Below are positions 50,205-61,021 of a stretch of DNA of 64,000 bases, piece after piece. This DNA comes from Rhizophagus sp. LPA8_4_AMF. Its lineage: Eukaryota; Glomeromycota; Glomeromycetes; Glomerales; Glomeraceae. The notes below the pieces were generated by a model. It was not told the origin of the DNA. It worked only from the letters and a program-made list of their open reading frames with translations, and did not search any database. Position 1 is the stretch's first letter. Each line of letters opens with the position of its first letter. The stretch spans positions 1 to 64,000 of the forward strand of contig JADRCO010000004.1 in assembly GCA_021464525.1 (NCBI GenBank). Reading direction: 5' to 3'. A program made the position numbers and the translations under genes.

Positions 50205-51915
50205 ATGGATAAAAGAAAACAGAAACATAAGGTTGTACGAAATTCAGAATTACCTAATGAGTTTGAGCAAATTAATCATCAAGAATCCATAATAAATCAT
50301 GAAGAAGCAATGTTAATAGATTCCGATTCTCGGGAAACCATTACAATAAATCAAAAAGATCAATGGACTGAAATGGAACAATCTATTCAGGCAGCATTAA
50401 TGGATAGTAGTAACAATGATAATTCAGTAGAAATTACTCAAAACATTGATGATGCCGGTGTACAAGGTTTAGATGGTTTAAATGTACGTGAAGTTGATGA
50501 CATGATTTCAGTTAATACTATAAATATTGATTACGGAGAAGATTCTGAAATAGGAGAGAAAAATGACAAGAAAGGTTAGATGATGATTTATTAATTTTGA
50601 TCTTATGGATGGTTGTGTCGACTAAATTTATCTTAATTGGACAAAATAGTCCCTAACAAACCCGCTCAACTCACAGAGGAAGCGATTCGTAAGCTTGAAG
50701 AAGAATTTTATCGACATGATTTGGCTATAAAGCAGATCGCACAGGATCTTAATATAGATGTTTCATGGATTCAGGTATTTTATGAATGCTTAAATATATA
50801 TATTCCACATTATTTCATCAATGAAGTGAAGTTTTACCATTTATTTAGAAATATGTGAAAGATCATCATGAAACTGTTAAACAAAAAAAGTCTGGATATA
50901 ATGTTATCCAAGCTACAGATTGGAGGTCAAATCATAAGGAAGAGTTTAATTCTTCTTTCGGAACTGAATCTAATAAAGCTTGTGCAATTGCTTGGAAATC
51001 TCTTTCAGAATCCGACAAACAAAAATACGAGGAAAAGACTTCATTGAAAGAAATGAAAGAAGTTCAATTTGATTATATTGAAAATTCAAGGAAACGTCAT
51101 GCACAAGCACAATCAGACATTAATAACATAAAAAATACGGTAATTTTATATATTTATAATCTCTTGTGTTCTTTGAAGAAAATAAAACAATTTTATTTAT
51201 TTTAGATTTGCTGTATGGAAAAAAAATGCGGATTAGAAGTAGCAATGCTTATTGTACCTAGCAGAAGTAATGATTCATTTTCTTCAACTTTTATTGGCAC
51301 GAATAGTGGTGAAGCATTCTTTAGTGCCAGCCCTGAAATGTATCCTTTATTAGACAAATTTGAAATTTTTTCAAAAAATCGTTATCTTGGTAAGATTTTA
51401 TTTTCTACTAGAAATACAAAATTTTTTTTTTTTTTACTAAAATTGCCTACTTATTGTAGAACAAACTGGGCAAATAGTTACACCACCAGCTAAAAGAATT
51501 AAGAGGGAACTTTCTACTACACCAAATTCTACGTCAAAATATAATGATTTGTCTCACAGTCCAATTGTTGTTAGCAGTACGCATAGAAACATTAATTCTG
51601 CTGATGTTAAAGCGAGAGTCAGAGCTATTTTACGTGCTCGTTATAGTATGTTCCTTTTAATGATTAAAAAGTTTTTCTTTAGTAAAACTTACTAAAAAAA
51701 TTTATTTAATAGATAGCGCTCTCGGCACAGAAGGTTTAATAATTCCTTACAAAAAATGGAAAGATCATCAAGGTGAAATAGAAGTTATAGGATGGCCCAG
51801 TGATGTACCATTTGATGATTTTGGTGTGCTTAAAGTTGCCCAGAAAAAACAAATTTTAGATTGTTTATATAATATTTCTTTTAGGAAAAAAGACGATAAA
51901 ATTGTGCTCAATTAA
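50205..51915 (+). CDS. Unnamed HTH plus HMG-like nuclear protein
   Basis: Six coding exons: 50205-50574, 50650-50774, 50849-51139, 51206-51389, 51460-51645 and 51713-51915, about 452 residues. I do not recognise a named family. Residues 1-124 are acidic and disordered after a basic start (MDKRKQKHK). Residues 135-170 (QLTEEAIRKLEEEFYRHDLAIKQIAQDLNIDVSWIQKYV) look like a helix-turn-helix or homeodomain-type helix set. Residues 180-230 (GYNVIQATDW...KACAIAWKSLSESDKQKYEE) resemble a degenerate HMG box. A basic PAKRIKREL patch may be a nuclear signal. The C terminus (about 375-440) is compact: VKARVRAILRARY, LIIPYKKWKDHQGEIEVIGWPSDVPFDDFGVLKVAQKKQIL. Similar P-W-G-W-P-V-P-F modules are, I believe, found in other fungal proteins of unknown role. 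A DNA-binding regulator is inferred; the domesticated-transposon alternative is open. Confidence 0.7.
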
Positions 51916-52394
51916 TTAATTGACGCTTTATACAAAATAATTTTCAAAAAAGATTAATTGCTGTGAACCAATTCTTTTTTAAAAAAAGTAATAAAAATAT
52001 ATATATCAAATGTTTGATAGATAGTAATAATATGACGTTTGATTTATTAATCTTAATTTAGATACTAGACACTTTTGATATAGCTAATGATTATAGAGAT
52101 TATATTTAAATAAAATGCTACCAAAAAAAAGACCCAAATTTTATTTATACAATATAATAATAATATAATTTAATATCTAAATACTACATAATAATTCAAT
52201 AAAACACATAGACTTATATGTATGCTACTAAGTTGTTACGTAAAACATTTTTCGGAAGGCTCTATTCAATTACTATTACGTATTCAAGATAATCATAATA
52301 TATATATCAATTTTTATAGTTCATATTAATTGAAGAGAAGAAAAGGCATGAAGAATTATGTACAAACTACGTAAATAAGAAAAGAAAAGCAAAA
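51916..52394. other. Convergent 3' spacer
   Basis: AT-rich spacer between the tail-to-tail HTH/HMG-like and Asx-like genes. No recognised feature. Confidence 0.5.
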
Positions 52395-54170
52395 TCATTG
52401 GGTTTTCGCCCAATATTCTTTTCTTGCCTCGAATAGACTTGGGGTATAATCTTCTGACTTTACAATACTAAAATTTTTAAAGGCATTACCATTAGGGCGA
52501 GAACTTTTTGCAACACGTCCATCAAAATCTAAAACTTCATTTTCTAGGCGAGTCGGATTATGTATATCATCTATGATTTTGTTTTGTTCACCCTTAAATA
52601 ACTTGAGTTGCAAGTGACCATTTAATTTATTAATGGCAACAACCTAAACAAATAAGAGTTAATATACCATTGAATAAAAGTTATTATATTAAGTAAGTTA
52701 GTTACCTTTAAATCCATTAAGACTGTTATCCCCATATTTTTAAATTGCCGTTTATACTTTAATGTATCATCCAGTCTTATGATTTGTGCCTTGGTCATTT
52801 CAGGAAGAGAGATATGTGCGGAATCACTAAAAACACAAATTTAGTTATCGTGAAGTAAGCATTTATATACTTACGTTACATAAAAAGTTTCAATATAAAT
52901 ATATTTTTACCCTGCAATTTGTTTTTTTCCCATTTTTTCAGAAAGTCCGATTCCCCACTCTTGTTCATAATCATCGTTCTATTGAACGTCAATAATTAAA
53001 ATTAATATAAATATAACGAATGAATGAATGAATGAATGAATATTCACCTTCCAATTCTTGGGAACTTCAGTTTTAAATTTTTCAAGATTATTCCATTGTG
53101 TATCAACTCCATTTTTAGTATTATACCCATATTTAATGCTTGTTTGGAACCACCATCGAGCATCTTTGAAAGAATCTGAAAGCCAGAAATCAAACCGAGG
53201 ACAAACTTTTTTTGGATCGAGTTCGCTAACCGGTTCAGATATACCCGGTTCATAAGAGTCTAATCCCGCGGCTATATATTCTCGTTCAATTCTTGGAGTG
53301 TCAATAGGATCTCCATTATCGCTCGCAATTGGAACTAAGTCACAATTCGGTAAAAGTTTCAAGAGACGACTTTTTTGATCATCTGTAAAATTATTATATA
53401 CATGAAAATTTAAAAGCGTCTATTCAAATATTACCGAATTAATCCTCTTTTCGCAGAAAAAAAAAGATAGTCAATTTAATGAAAATACTTACTTTCAATT
53501 GTTTCTTAGCGAGCATGGATTTGGGATCTGTAAATAATTTTTGGAGATAATCAACTTCTTTTTTCTTCATCCAAGGATGTTTAGTAAACAACTTGTTTTG
53601 ATATTCACGATAAGCAGGACGCGGTTCTCTGGGAACTTCAAAGAGTTGTGCTTTGATTATTTCCCATTTTGCTTGAACAAGTGGATCAGATTCATCAGTA
53701 TGCATATCCGAACCATCATGTTTTGGGATAGTGCTCGAGGGAGTAGTTATACTCGATTTTTCAGTATTCTGACTTTTAAGGGATACGAAACTAGTACTTT
53801 CAGTTGCTGACGCGTCTTCTGCATTATCTTCGTAAGACTGTTTAATTACATTGTTTTTTACTTTGATAGTCTCCGATTCTTGACTGCCATTATCTGGGCT
53901 CTCATCAATTTTCGTTTCTTCCATTTGTTGTTGCTTCCCGACCTCATTGCGAGCTTTTTTTGCACGTGTACTTTTAGAAGCGGGAGAAATAAGCTTAGTA
54001 CGTTTTTTAGGTAATGAAAGTTTAGGTTGAGCTTCTTCATTTTCAGAAGAAACCTCTTGAACAGCTTCTTCATTTAAAAGTTGTTCTTCTTTGGGTTCGT
54101 CGCGTTTAATGCGAGCTGACCTTCTCACTGATGATGTAGTATTAGACCCACTAATTCTTTTTCTTGGCAT
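52395..54170 (-). CDS. Nuclear protein with probable Asx-homology (ASXH/DEUBAD-type) domain
   Basis: Five coding exons on the minus strand: 54170-53489, 53382-53048, 52978-52911, 52826-52706 and 52643-52395, about 484 residues. The N-terminal 150 residues are disordered and alternate basic (MPRKRISGSNTTSSVRRSARIKR, KKRTKLISPASKSTRAKKAR) and acidic patches, as in chromatin proteins. Residues 200-245 read KLFTDPKSMLAKKQL then DQKSRLLKLLPNCDLVP: the DPKS-L and LL-LLP-D pattern is that of the Asx-homology domain, which in Asxl/ASX binds and activates the H2A deubiquitinase BAP1/Calypso. The following region (DFWLSDSFKDARWWFQTSIKYG) is conserved-looking but not recognised. Exon 1 must end at TTGAAAGTAA before gtattt, not at the stronger-looking gtaagt two codons earlier, to keep the frame. 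The domain call is moderate. Confidence 0.7.
53018..53041. repeat. (GAAT)6 microsatellite in an intron
   Basis: Six perfect GAAT units in the second intron of the Asx-like gene, immediately beside the donor site at 53046-53047 (minus strand). Confidence 0.9.
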
Positions 54171-55699
54171 CTTTCAGAATATTTTGTCTGTAGAAAAAGT
54201 AAAAGTTTATTATTAATGAGTGTAGTAATTAAGAAAAACACGAAAATAAGTTAAACTAATATTAAATAAGGTGGATCGTAACGATAATGACTATTATACA
54301 AAATTTATATTCTAGTTTTTTCGTTTGTCAAATAATATGATGTAATGTTGCATGCTTTTTAAAGTTGCTATTATACTACACGTTACTATCGCAACACTAT
54401 CGCAACACTCGCGCGTCTGGTAAATTTTAACTAGTATTTCGTTAATTTATCTTTTCTTTTTAATATAACATATAAATATGCTAAAGAACTTTAGTTGAGA
54501 TGGCTTTCTTTAATATATTTCTCACTTTGTTTAGTGTATTACTTACTTTTTCAAGAATGAGCGCAGTAAATTCGAATTTAGTTATTTCAAAAAGGTTCTT
54601 ATGAGAAAAGCGTTTGAACTGAAAAAGTATTTAATTTAAGTTTAATAAATATTTTAGTACTATAATGGAACAAGAAATCCAAAATTAGCGGTAATTTCAC
54701 ATTCTTGTTGAAAAAATTAAAAATTTTGATCAGTTCCGGCAACTAAATAACCAGAAAAATATATTGACTTATTAACAGAGGAAATCAGAACAAAATAGGC
54801 AAATAAATGTATAGCAGGAAGAAACAAAGAATAACTTTATTAATACACAAATGAATAGGGTTTGAGTAAATGAAAACCTTTAGAGCATATTAAAAGCTCG
54901 TTATTTGGTTTCTTTCTTAAGTTATTTTTAAATGACTAGATTATTTAAGTATTTTCGATTGATTGAATAATTAGTACTCTTGATTACATTTAGCTCATTG
55001 CCCTTTTTTTTGGGTAATTTCGTGTTGTTGCGTAAGAACAAATAAATTTAGTAGTAGTTGTACAAAATCAATTGTTAGCAGTATCTAATAATTTACTAGT
55101 TCATTTATGTCATGATCCGGAATTTCCAAGAATAAACTCTTTAATAGTTGAAAACATTTAAAGAAAGGAAAATAAAAATAGGAAACACTGAATAAAAATT
55201 TTGGTGTCCCTATTAACTGTAATTAAAATTATTTAGAATAATCTTCGCAATGCAAAATTAGGTATGGTAAAAGTAGGTGAAATTAGGCATGATGATGCAA
55301 ACTCTATTAGGAGGTGGTAGTTCAAGTAATGGCCAATGTTTTGGTTACTAGTATTTTAATTTTTATATAGATACTTGATATAGAAAAAGTATATTAATTT
55401 TATAATAATTTTATTTTTATGTTCGTGAGAATATGTTGAATATAAGGTAATACACATAATTTTAAATTCTCGTATGTCAAAAATGAACTTCTCGGTATAA
55501 AAAAAAAAAGAATAATATAAAATATTAATAGCCTACCTTAATTGTACTTACCTTATTCTCTGAAAATAATTAGTAATAAAAATACACTAAATTTCAAATG
55601 ACTTTTACCTATTTCCCCGCAAGATAAAGAAGCCGTGGTAAAACTATTCCTGAAATAAATTTTGTTACGTCTGATTCAAGGTTATTTAATTTTAAACGA
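54171..55699. other. Long gene-free stretch
   Basis: About 1.5 kb upstream of the Asx-like gene with no gene recognised. Near 54385-54410 a 12-base phrase (actatcgcaaca) occurs twice in tandem, followed by a gc-rich actcgcgcg. The rest is AT-rich and broken by stops on both strands. Confidence 0.45.
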
Positions 55700-56045
55700 T
55701 TTAATCAGCCTTTCCGTCATTGAGAGAATTTTGCAACACGTTGACATAGACATTTGATGCCGGATTTGCGGTCCGTAGAATATAACCACTGACAAAAAAA
55801 ATATTTGCTGAGTAGATGAAAATATGATCTCGTTGAAAATATTACGAATTGAAAGGTTTGTGTAGTAACTGAAATATGCTGAATGCGACGCATATGATGT
55901 TTATTGTTGTGTGTTGAATTAAGTTGCCAGTTGAGGTACATGTCGAAAAAAATGTTGACCTGTGTTGATTCTGATGAAGCTAAGCTGAAATGCTGAATTA
56001 CGTTGAAGTATTTCAAGTTGTATATTGTTGTTCAAACCTGAGGAC
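55700..56045. ncRNA. Possible C/D-box-like non-coding patch
   Basis: A patch clearly less AT-rich than its flanks, lying downstream of the TRA2-like gene. On the plus strand it is full of tgatga/tgatgt-like and ctga-like motifs (atgatg near 55894, tctgatgaagc near 55970, gctgaa near 55986), the spellings of C and D boxes. Spacing and terminal stems are not convincing, so this is only a candidate. It could instead be part of an extended 3' UTR. Confidence 0.2.
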
Positions 56046-56159
56046 GCGATTAAAAAAAAATAATATATATATATATAAAATGATAAACACTAGACTTTTC
56101 TAATGATGAGTATCCTAGAGAATATCTCAAATAATCAAACAATCCAAGAAAAGAAACAG

Positions 56160-57373
56160 TTAATAGGGAGAACGTGGTCGCGGATAAGGTTCATATCGGG
56201 CGGGTGGAGGAGGTCGTCTATCTCTATCATAAGCTCTGTCGTATGTTCTGTCATATGCACGGTCATATCCTCTTTCGTATCCTCTATCATAATAAGGTCT
56301 ATCATACGCACGATCATAATAAGGATCGCGTCCATAGCCACGTGGTGGTCTTTCATAACGATCATAAGATCTGCTGTATTCATATCTGGGATCAAATCTG
56401 TCAACTTTACGAGGTTCTGTAATAAATTGAGAAGATATTATTTTTTATAAACCCAAATTATAAATACTAATCATCTTTGTTGACGTACCTCGGCGCTTCG
56501 GTGGCCCGTAATAGCGGCCAGGTGTTGGAGTTCTTGCTCTTGCACGACGAGCCTTTTTTAGAATAATTATAAAATATTTTATTCATTATAAAACGATAGA
56601 AATGAAATTATTGAAAAATATAACCCACTTTCTCAACAGTTAGAATTCGTCCATTGATTTCTGAACCGTTAATTCCTTCTCTCGCTGCCTCAGCCTCATC
56701 AAGTGTTTCCATTGTGACAAATCCGAAACCACGCGAATCTCTAGTATGTGGATCATACATAATTTGAGCTTTTAAGACCTACAAAAAAATTTTAAACATG
56801 ACCGATTAGAAAAAAAGCAACAATACAAATAAAAAATAAATAATAAATAAAAATAGATGTATATACGATAATATTTTCTATAAAATATTTATATTGACAG
56901 ACTTATTTACCTTGCCATATTTTGAAAATATTTCTTCCAATTCACGATCACCAGTTCTCATGGATAATCCAGTAACAAACAAATTATTCCCTGGATTTAA
57001 GTTTTCTTCGTCCCTAATGTAAAATTTCAATTATAAGATCAAATGCTGAATTTAATTAAATCAACATTATTAATTATTTTGTATCTTACCCCCTACTTAG
57101 TGACCTGGATCTACGAGGGGATCTAGAACGAGAACGACTTAACGGACTACGTCTGTCATGATGCCTAGGACTCCTAAGTGGGCTTCTATCATCGCGATCA
57201 TCGCGAAGCCTTTCTTCAGAATGCCTACTACTATCCCTGTGACGATCGTCGTTATCCTGAGAAAAGTTGTCAGAATTATTTGCTATTATATAAAAACGAA
57301 AAAAGTTATCTAAAAGGTAATAATAAGTAGAAGTGACATAAATTAGGAAAGGTAAGTTACCTTCGTCGCTCAT
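56160..57373 (-). CDS. TRA2-like SR splicing factor
   Basis: Six coding exons on the minus strand: 57373-57361, 57282-57090, 57013-56911, 56778-56629, 56552-56489 and 56416-56160, about 259 residues. The N terminus (5-68) is an Arg/Ser/Asp-rich RS region (SPLRSPRHHDRRSPLSRSRS and similar). An RRM follows (about 78-160) with RNP2 LFVTGLS and RNP1 RGFGFVTM, and the helix ELEEIFSKYGKVLKAQIM. The linker ARRARARTPTPGRYYGPPKRR is close to the TRA2 linker (RP-H-TPTPG-Y-G-P). The C terminus is a run of Y-D-R units (YDRAYDRTYDRAYDR and similar), an RS2-like region in which Ser is replaced by Tyr/Asp. TRA2 proteins bind GAA-type exonic enhancers and promote exon inclusion. The protein fits the intron-dense genes around it. 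Confidence 0.9.
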
Positions 57374-57712
57374 TTTTTTATTTTTAAATTAAATTGCACA
57401 CTACGATTTGAAAAAAATAAGTTAAGTGTTCAGAGTTGGTTTGGGCGTGTATCATCTGATCATTTAAGTTCTAATTTAAAGGGACCAATTAAAATGGACA
57501 AATAATTTGTAATACATAGCCGGTAATCTTTTTTTTAAACAATCATTTAAATCATTTAAGGAAACCGCAAAGAAAATCAGCGAAATGTATATACTATTGG
57601 TCTAAAAAAAGATAATCGAATACTGCGGAGCACAACCGATTTTCCAAATTGTAAAATTTTATAACGTGTAGTTTTTTAGTCTTCTCGTTACTCTTGAAGA
57701 ATTTAGTAAATT
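57374..57712. promoter_or_regulatory. Bidirectional promoter, TRA2-like / RXT2
   Basis: The two start codons face apart across 339 bases, so both promoters lie here. No TATA box or known operator is evident. Confidence 0.5.
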
Positions 57713-60172
57713 ATGAAAGAGCATAATGGAACTACCTCAACGTCAGCTCCTACTCCTTCAGGCCGCAGGCAGTCAATCGCTCCTCAACAGCCTGCGATCA
57801 TCCCCCAAGGAAGTTTACCAATGCGACCAAACTTTCAGACTTTAACTCATCCACAAACTTCCTTGCAACAAACCAACATAAATCATACAGGTTTGATGAT
57901 CCAAAGGTCGATTGCACCTGGGATGCAACAGGTTGGCCCAGGTATGTTCCCATTACAAGAACAACCACAACAACTGTTAACTGGGAGAGGAACATATCCT
58001 ACATCGCGCCAGTCAGCGCCGCCAGTGGGAACGACTGTTTCTCCTAGAATGTCTCGTCAACCACTCGCTTCTGCTTTGAAGCAATCTACTCAACCTTCAC
58101 CCATAATGCCAACAGCAGGAGTTCCAACTTTTCAAAATGTTTCGGGCCAACATCCTATCTCACCGAGCTCTCGGGTCCCTCAAGGAATAAGACAATCACC
58201 TCAGGCATCATTTTATCCAAGCCCAATGTATCCTCTTGTGGATCAAACGAGTAATTATAGATCCGTCTCCGGTACAAATGCAAGTGTTAGACCACCTCCT
58301 ATGAGTTCTAGTAGAATGAGCTTACCCCCACAACAATCGGGTCACCAAAGTAGTGTAAATATGCCAACTATTCCACATCATAATTATAATCCGCCTGTAC
58401 ATCATACATCTCAACAATCAAACCCTTCAATGTTACCTCCTCAGAGTATGCAACCTCATCTATCACCTAGATTATCATCGTCTCATTCGGATTTGCAGTC
58501 AGCTTCAGCCCGAACAACACGTCCGCAATTAGCAAATCCAATGGTTGTACATGATACTAGACCATCTTCCACTTCTACATTAACACAAGGTGTACAACAA
58601 CTTTCATTACACCGTGAACGTTCTTCTATTCAAGAAACGCCTTCAAAAATGACATCTATTCCACATGCTTTACGTCCTACTGAAGGTCAACGTTCTATGC
58701 AAGAATCAGGTCCACAAGCAATGCAAGGTATTCAGCCTATCTCACACACGTCTAGTCGTACTTCATCTCATTCCTATGTTTCAGACGCGCCTCCGTCGTT
58801 AATTTCACAAAGTATTCAGCTTGCTACTAATATTCGTAGCAATCCCAAATTACTGCCACAACATGCACCAATACAACCTCAGAGAATTAGCCAAAAGCCA
58901 AGTTCGCCAATAATTTCACAAGCTAGTGTAAAAACTACGCAAGCTTCGCCAAAACCTATGCATTCATCCACAAAATCTTCTCATAGATCGCACAAAAATG
59001 GACATCATAATTCCCAGAAAAGTATACATCAATCAACTCAATTAACAGCAAGTCAGCAAGCGTCACAGAGAGCAGAAATTACAGAAGCAGCACAAGTGCT
59101 TTACATGTCTTCCATGTCTTCAAGATCTAGAGAGGATCCACATCGATATATGAATTCAGGTCTTAATTCGCAATATGCCACAATGGGTAATATTCATATT
59201 AATCCTGGTGAAGGTAGCCATTACATTCATCACCGCAATAGATACGCAGGGCCCATGTCACTTGATAATTCTATGACACGTGGAATGAATGATGAAAGCG
59301 TATCAAGAGAGCAAGATATAGGATTAGTACCGCATAACAGAGGGCACAAAATGAAACATCGAGCTGAGGCTTTGGATAGTGGAGTCAAATTAAGAGCGCC
59401 ATACGGATATGTTGAAGATAAAGAGGAAATCGAAATTCCTAATGGTACAAGACGACCTATTATTTACCGAGGAAATAAAGAAGCAACGGATCAAGCTACG
59501 GAATTTGTAGGTGAAGCTAATGATAGCCCATATAAAGATATTAATGTGGAAGATATTCTTGGTCCATTAGAGAAACCTGAAGATGCTGTACGTAAACCAC
59601 ATTATCGACGTATACTTAAAAGCAAACATCTTGAATCTTTAGCAAATGAATTAATGGAAAGAATTGAGAAAGAGCATGAATTTAATAAGAAGATAAGTAG
59701 ATTAATGATAGTATTGCAAGGAGATGATGATATGCATCAAGAACTCGATTTCCGACTAAATCCTCCACCGGAAACAGTTAGTACACGCGTGTTTAAGGCT
59801 GAAGAGGTTGAAGGAGGAAAAAATTTTGGAGTACTTAATGTTGGTTTACAAGGAAATGATCGAAGTAAAGGAAAGAGAGCTCAGGAAGCTAAGGATCAAG
59901 GATTGGAAAATTTAATTATGGTACGCGAGCAATTACAAGAACAACTTGAAAATAGCAATGAGATATTAAGACGTTACAATGAGACAAGGGAAGGTGTATT
60001 AAAAGCTATACGACAAAAGAATATGATATATAGAAGATTGTGTGAAATTGATAAACAACGTAGAAAGGAAGAAAAGAATAGTGACAAAACTAGCACTCCA
60101 CTAAAGAAACATCTACACAAAGATAAGGAAAAGGAGAGGGAGAAAGAGAAGGAAAAAGAACGAGAAGTTTAG
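57713..60172 (+). CDS. RXT2: RXT2-like subunit of the Rpd3L histone deacetylase complex
   Basis: A single exon of 819 residues. Residues 1-480 are disordered and rich in Ser, Pro, Gln and His. The conserved RXT2 N-terminal domain lies at about 540-670: NRGHKMKHRAEALDSGVKLRAP with YGYVEDKEEIEIPNGTRRPIIYRGN, then NVEDILGPLEKPEDAVRKPHYRR, ILKSKHLESLANELMERIEKEHEFNKKISRLMIVLQGDD. This follows the family order of a basic GNK-K-RA start, an interrupted R-I/R-P-I strand, an I-L-PL-P motif and a long helix ending L-GDD. After it come a helical region (about 735-795) and a Lys/Glu-rich tail. RXT2 belongs to the large Rpd3/Sin3 complex, which represses genes in the nucleus. The long Gln/Ser-rich leader is much larger than in yeast Rxt2. 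Start chosen as the first ATG in frame. Confidence 0.82.
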   Translation: MKEHNGTTSTSAPTPSGRRQSIAPQQPAIIPQGSLPMRPNFQTLTHPQTSLQQTNINHTGLMIQRSIAPGMQQVGPGMFPLQEQPQQLLTGRGTYPTSRQSAPPVGTTVSPRMSRQPLASALKQSTQPSPIMPTAGVPTFQNVSGQHPISPSSRVPQGIRQSPQASFYPSPMYPLVDQTSNYRSVSGTNASVRPPPMSSSRMSLPPQQSGHQSSVNMPTIPHHNYNPPVHHTSQQSNPSMLPPQSMQPHLSPRLSSSHSDLQSASARTTRPQLANPMVVHDTRPSSTSTLTQGVQQLSLHRERSSIQETPSKMTSIPHALRPTEGQRSMQESGPQAMQGIQPISHTSSRTSSHSYVSDAPPSLISQSIQLATNIRSNPKLLPQHAPIQPQRISQKPSSPIISQASVKTTQASPKPMHSSTKSSHRSHKNGHHNSQKSIHQSTQLTASQQASQRAEITEAAQVLYMSSMSSRSREDPHRYMNSGLNSQYATMGNIHINPGEGSHYIHHRNRYAGPMSLDNSMTRGMNDESVSREQDIGLVPHNRGHKMKHRAEALDSGVKLRAPYGYVEDKEEIEIPNGTRRPIIYRGNKEATDQATEFVGEANDSPYKDINVEDILGPLEKPEDAVRKPHYRRILKSKHLESLANELMERIEKEHEFNKKISRLMIVLQGDDDMHQELDFRLNPPPETVSTRVFKAEEVEGGKNFGVLNVGLQGNDRSKGKRAQEAKDQGLENLIMVREQLQEQLENSNEILRRYNETREGVLKAIRQKNMIYRRLCEIDKQRRKEEKNSDKTSTPLKKHLHKDKEKEREKEKEKEREV

Positions 60173-60883
60173 GAGAAAATAATATATATAGTATTTGTGT
60201 AAAATAAAGTTAGGCTGTCAATATGATTATTATATGTAAGTAAAAGGTATGTAAATTTTGTTATAAAAATGAGAAAACAATTGCAATTCTGAAAATGGGT
60301 TTTAATGTAATATTTAAGTAAAGAACAATTTTTTGTTTACAATTTTCATCTAAAAATTGACGGATGACAGGATTATCAAAATGATAATTTCATAAATAAA
60401 GTTGGTATACTTGGATAATTCGTGTAGCACAGAGTGCATATCAATTAAGTAATTTAACTGGATGGTTCTGCTACCGAATTTATTATAATTAAGACTAGGT
60501 GTCGTCGAAGTTCTTATTATAAGAAAATATATTATTTCTTTTGTCATCTGGTAACTAATTAGTATTAAGGATTTTTTTCGCCATTCATGAAAATGATCTG
60601 GGGTATTAACGATTGTATTATAATTCTAGATTATGAATTTATAAACAATAGATGTTATAATAAAAAGATTTATTTTAATTATACTTTTACATAAAGTTAT
60701 ATAAAATATTTATTTTAGAAATTACAAAAAAGAAAGTTTCGTTTTAAAATAAAAATACATTAGCCAATATATAGTAATTTATAATATTATTGAATTCTAT
60801 ATATTCTATATCCAATTATTCGATCTTTTCAATATTAACTTAATTTAATAAATATTACTTCATTTTAACTAACAATATTATTT

Positions 60884-60914
<31 letters not shown>

Positions 60915-60956
60915 TAAAAAAAAAATAAAAAAAAAAAAAAAAAAAAAAAAAATTAT

Positions 60957-60990
<34 letters not shown>

Positions 60991-61021
60991 AAAATATAAT
61001 AAAATAAAAAGAAAGACGGGT
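60173..61021. other. Convergent 3' spacer
   Basis: AT-rich spacer between RXT2 and DPM2, tail to tail. It ends with the A-tract listed next. No gene recognised. Confidence 0.5.
60889..60988. repeat. 100-bp near-pure A tract
   Basis: About 100 bases on the plus strand are almost only A, broken by two single T bases and a short ttataagt. It lies 34 bases past the DPM2 stop, where it is a T tract on the DPM2 strand, and about 715 bases past the RXT2 stop. It may be a retroposed poly(A) tail remnant or simple slippage; no body of an element is visible next to it. Confidence 0.9.

Noticed and set aside
55717-56016. 99-codon minus-strand frame
   Set aside because: Composition and lack of any motif suggest chance in a GC-richer patch; better treated as possible non-coding sequence.
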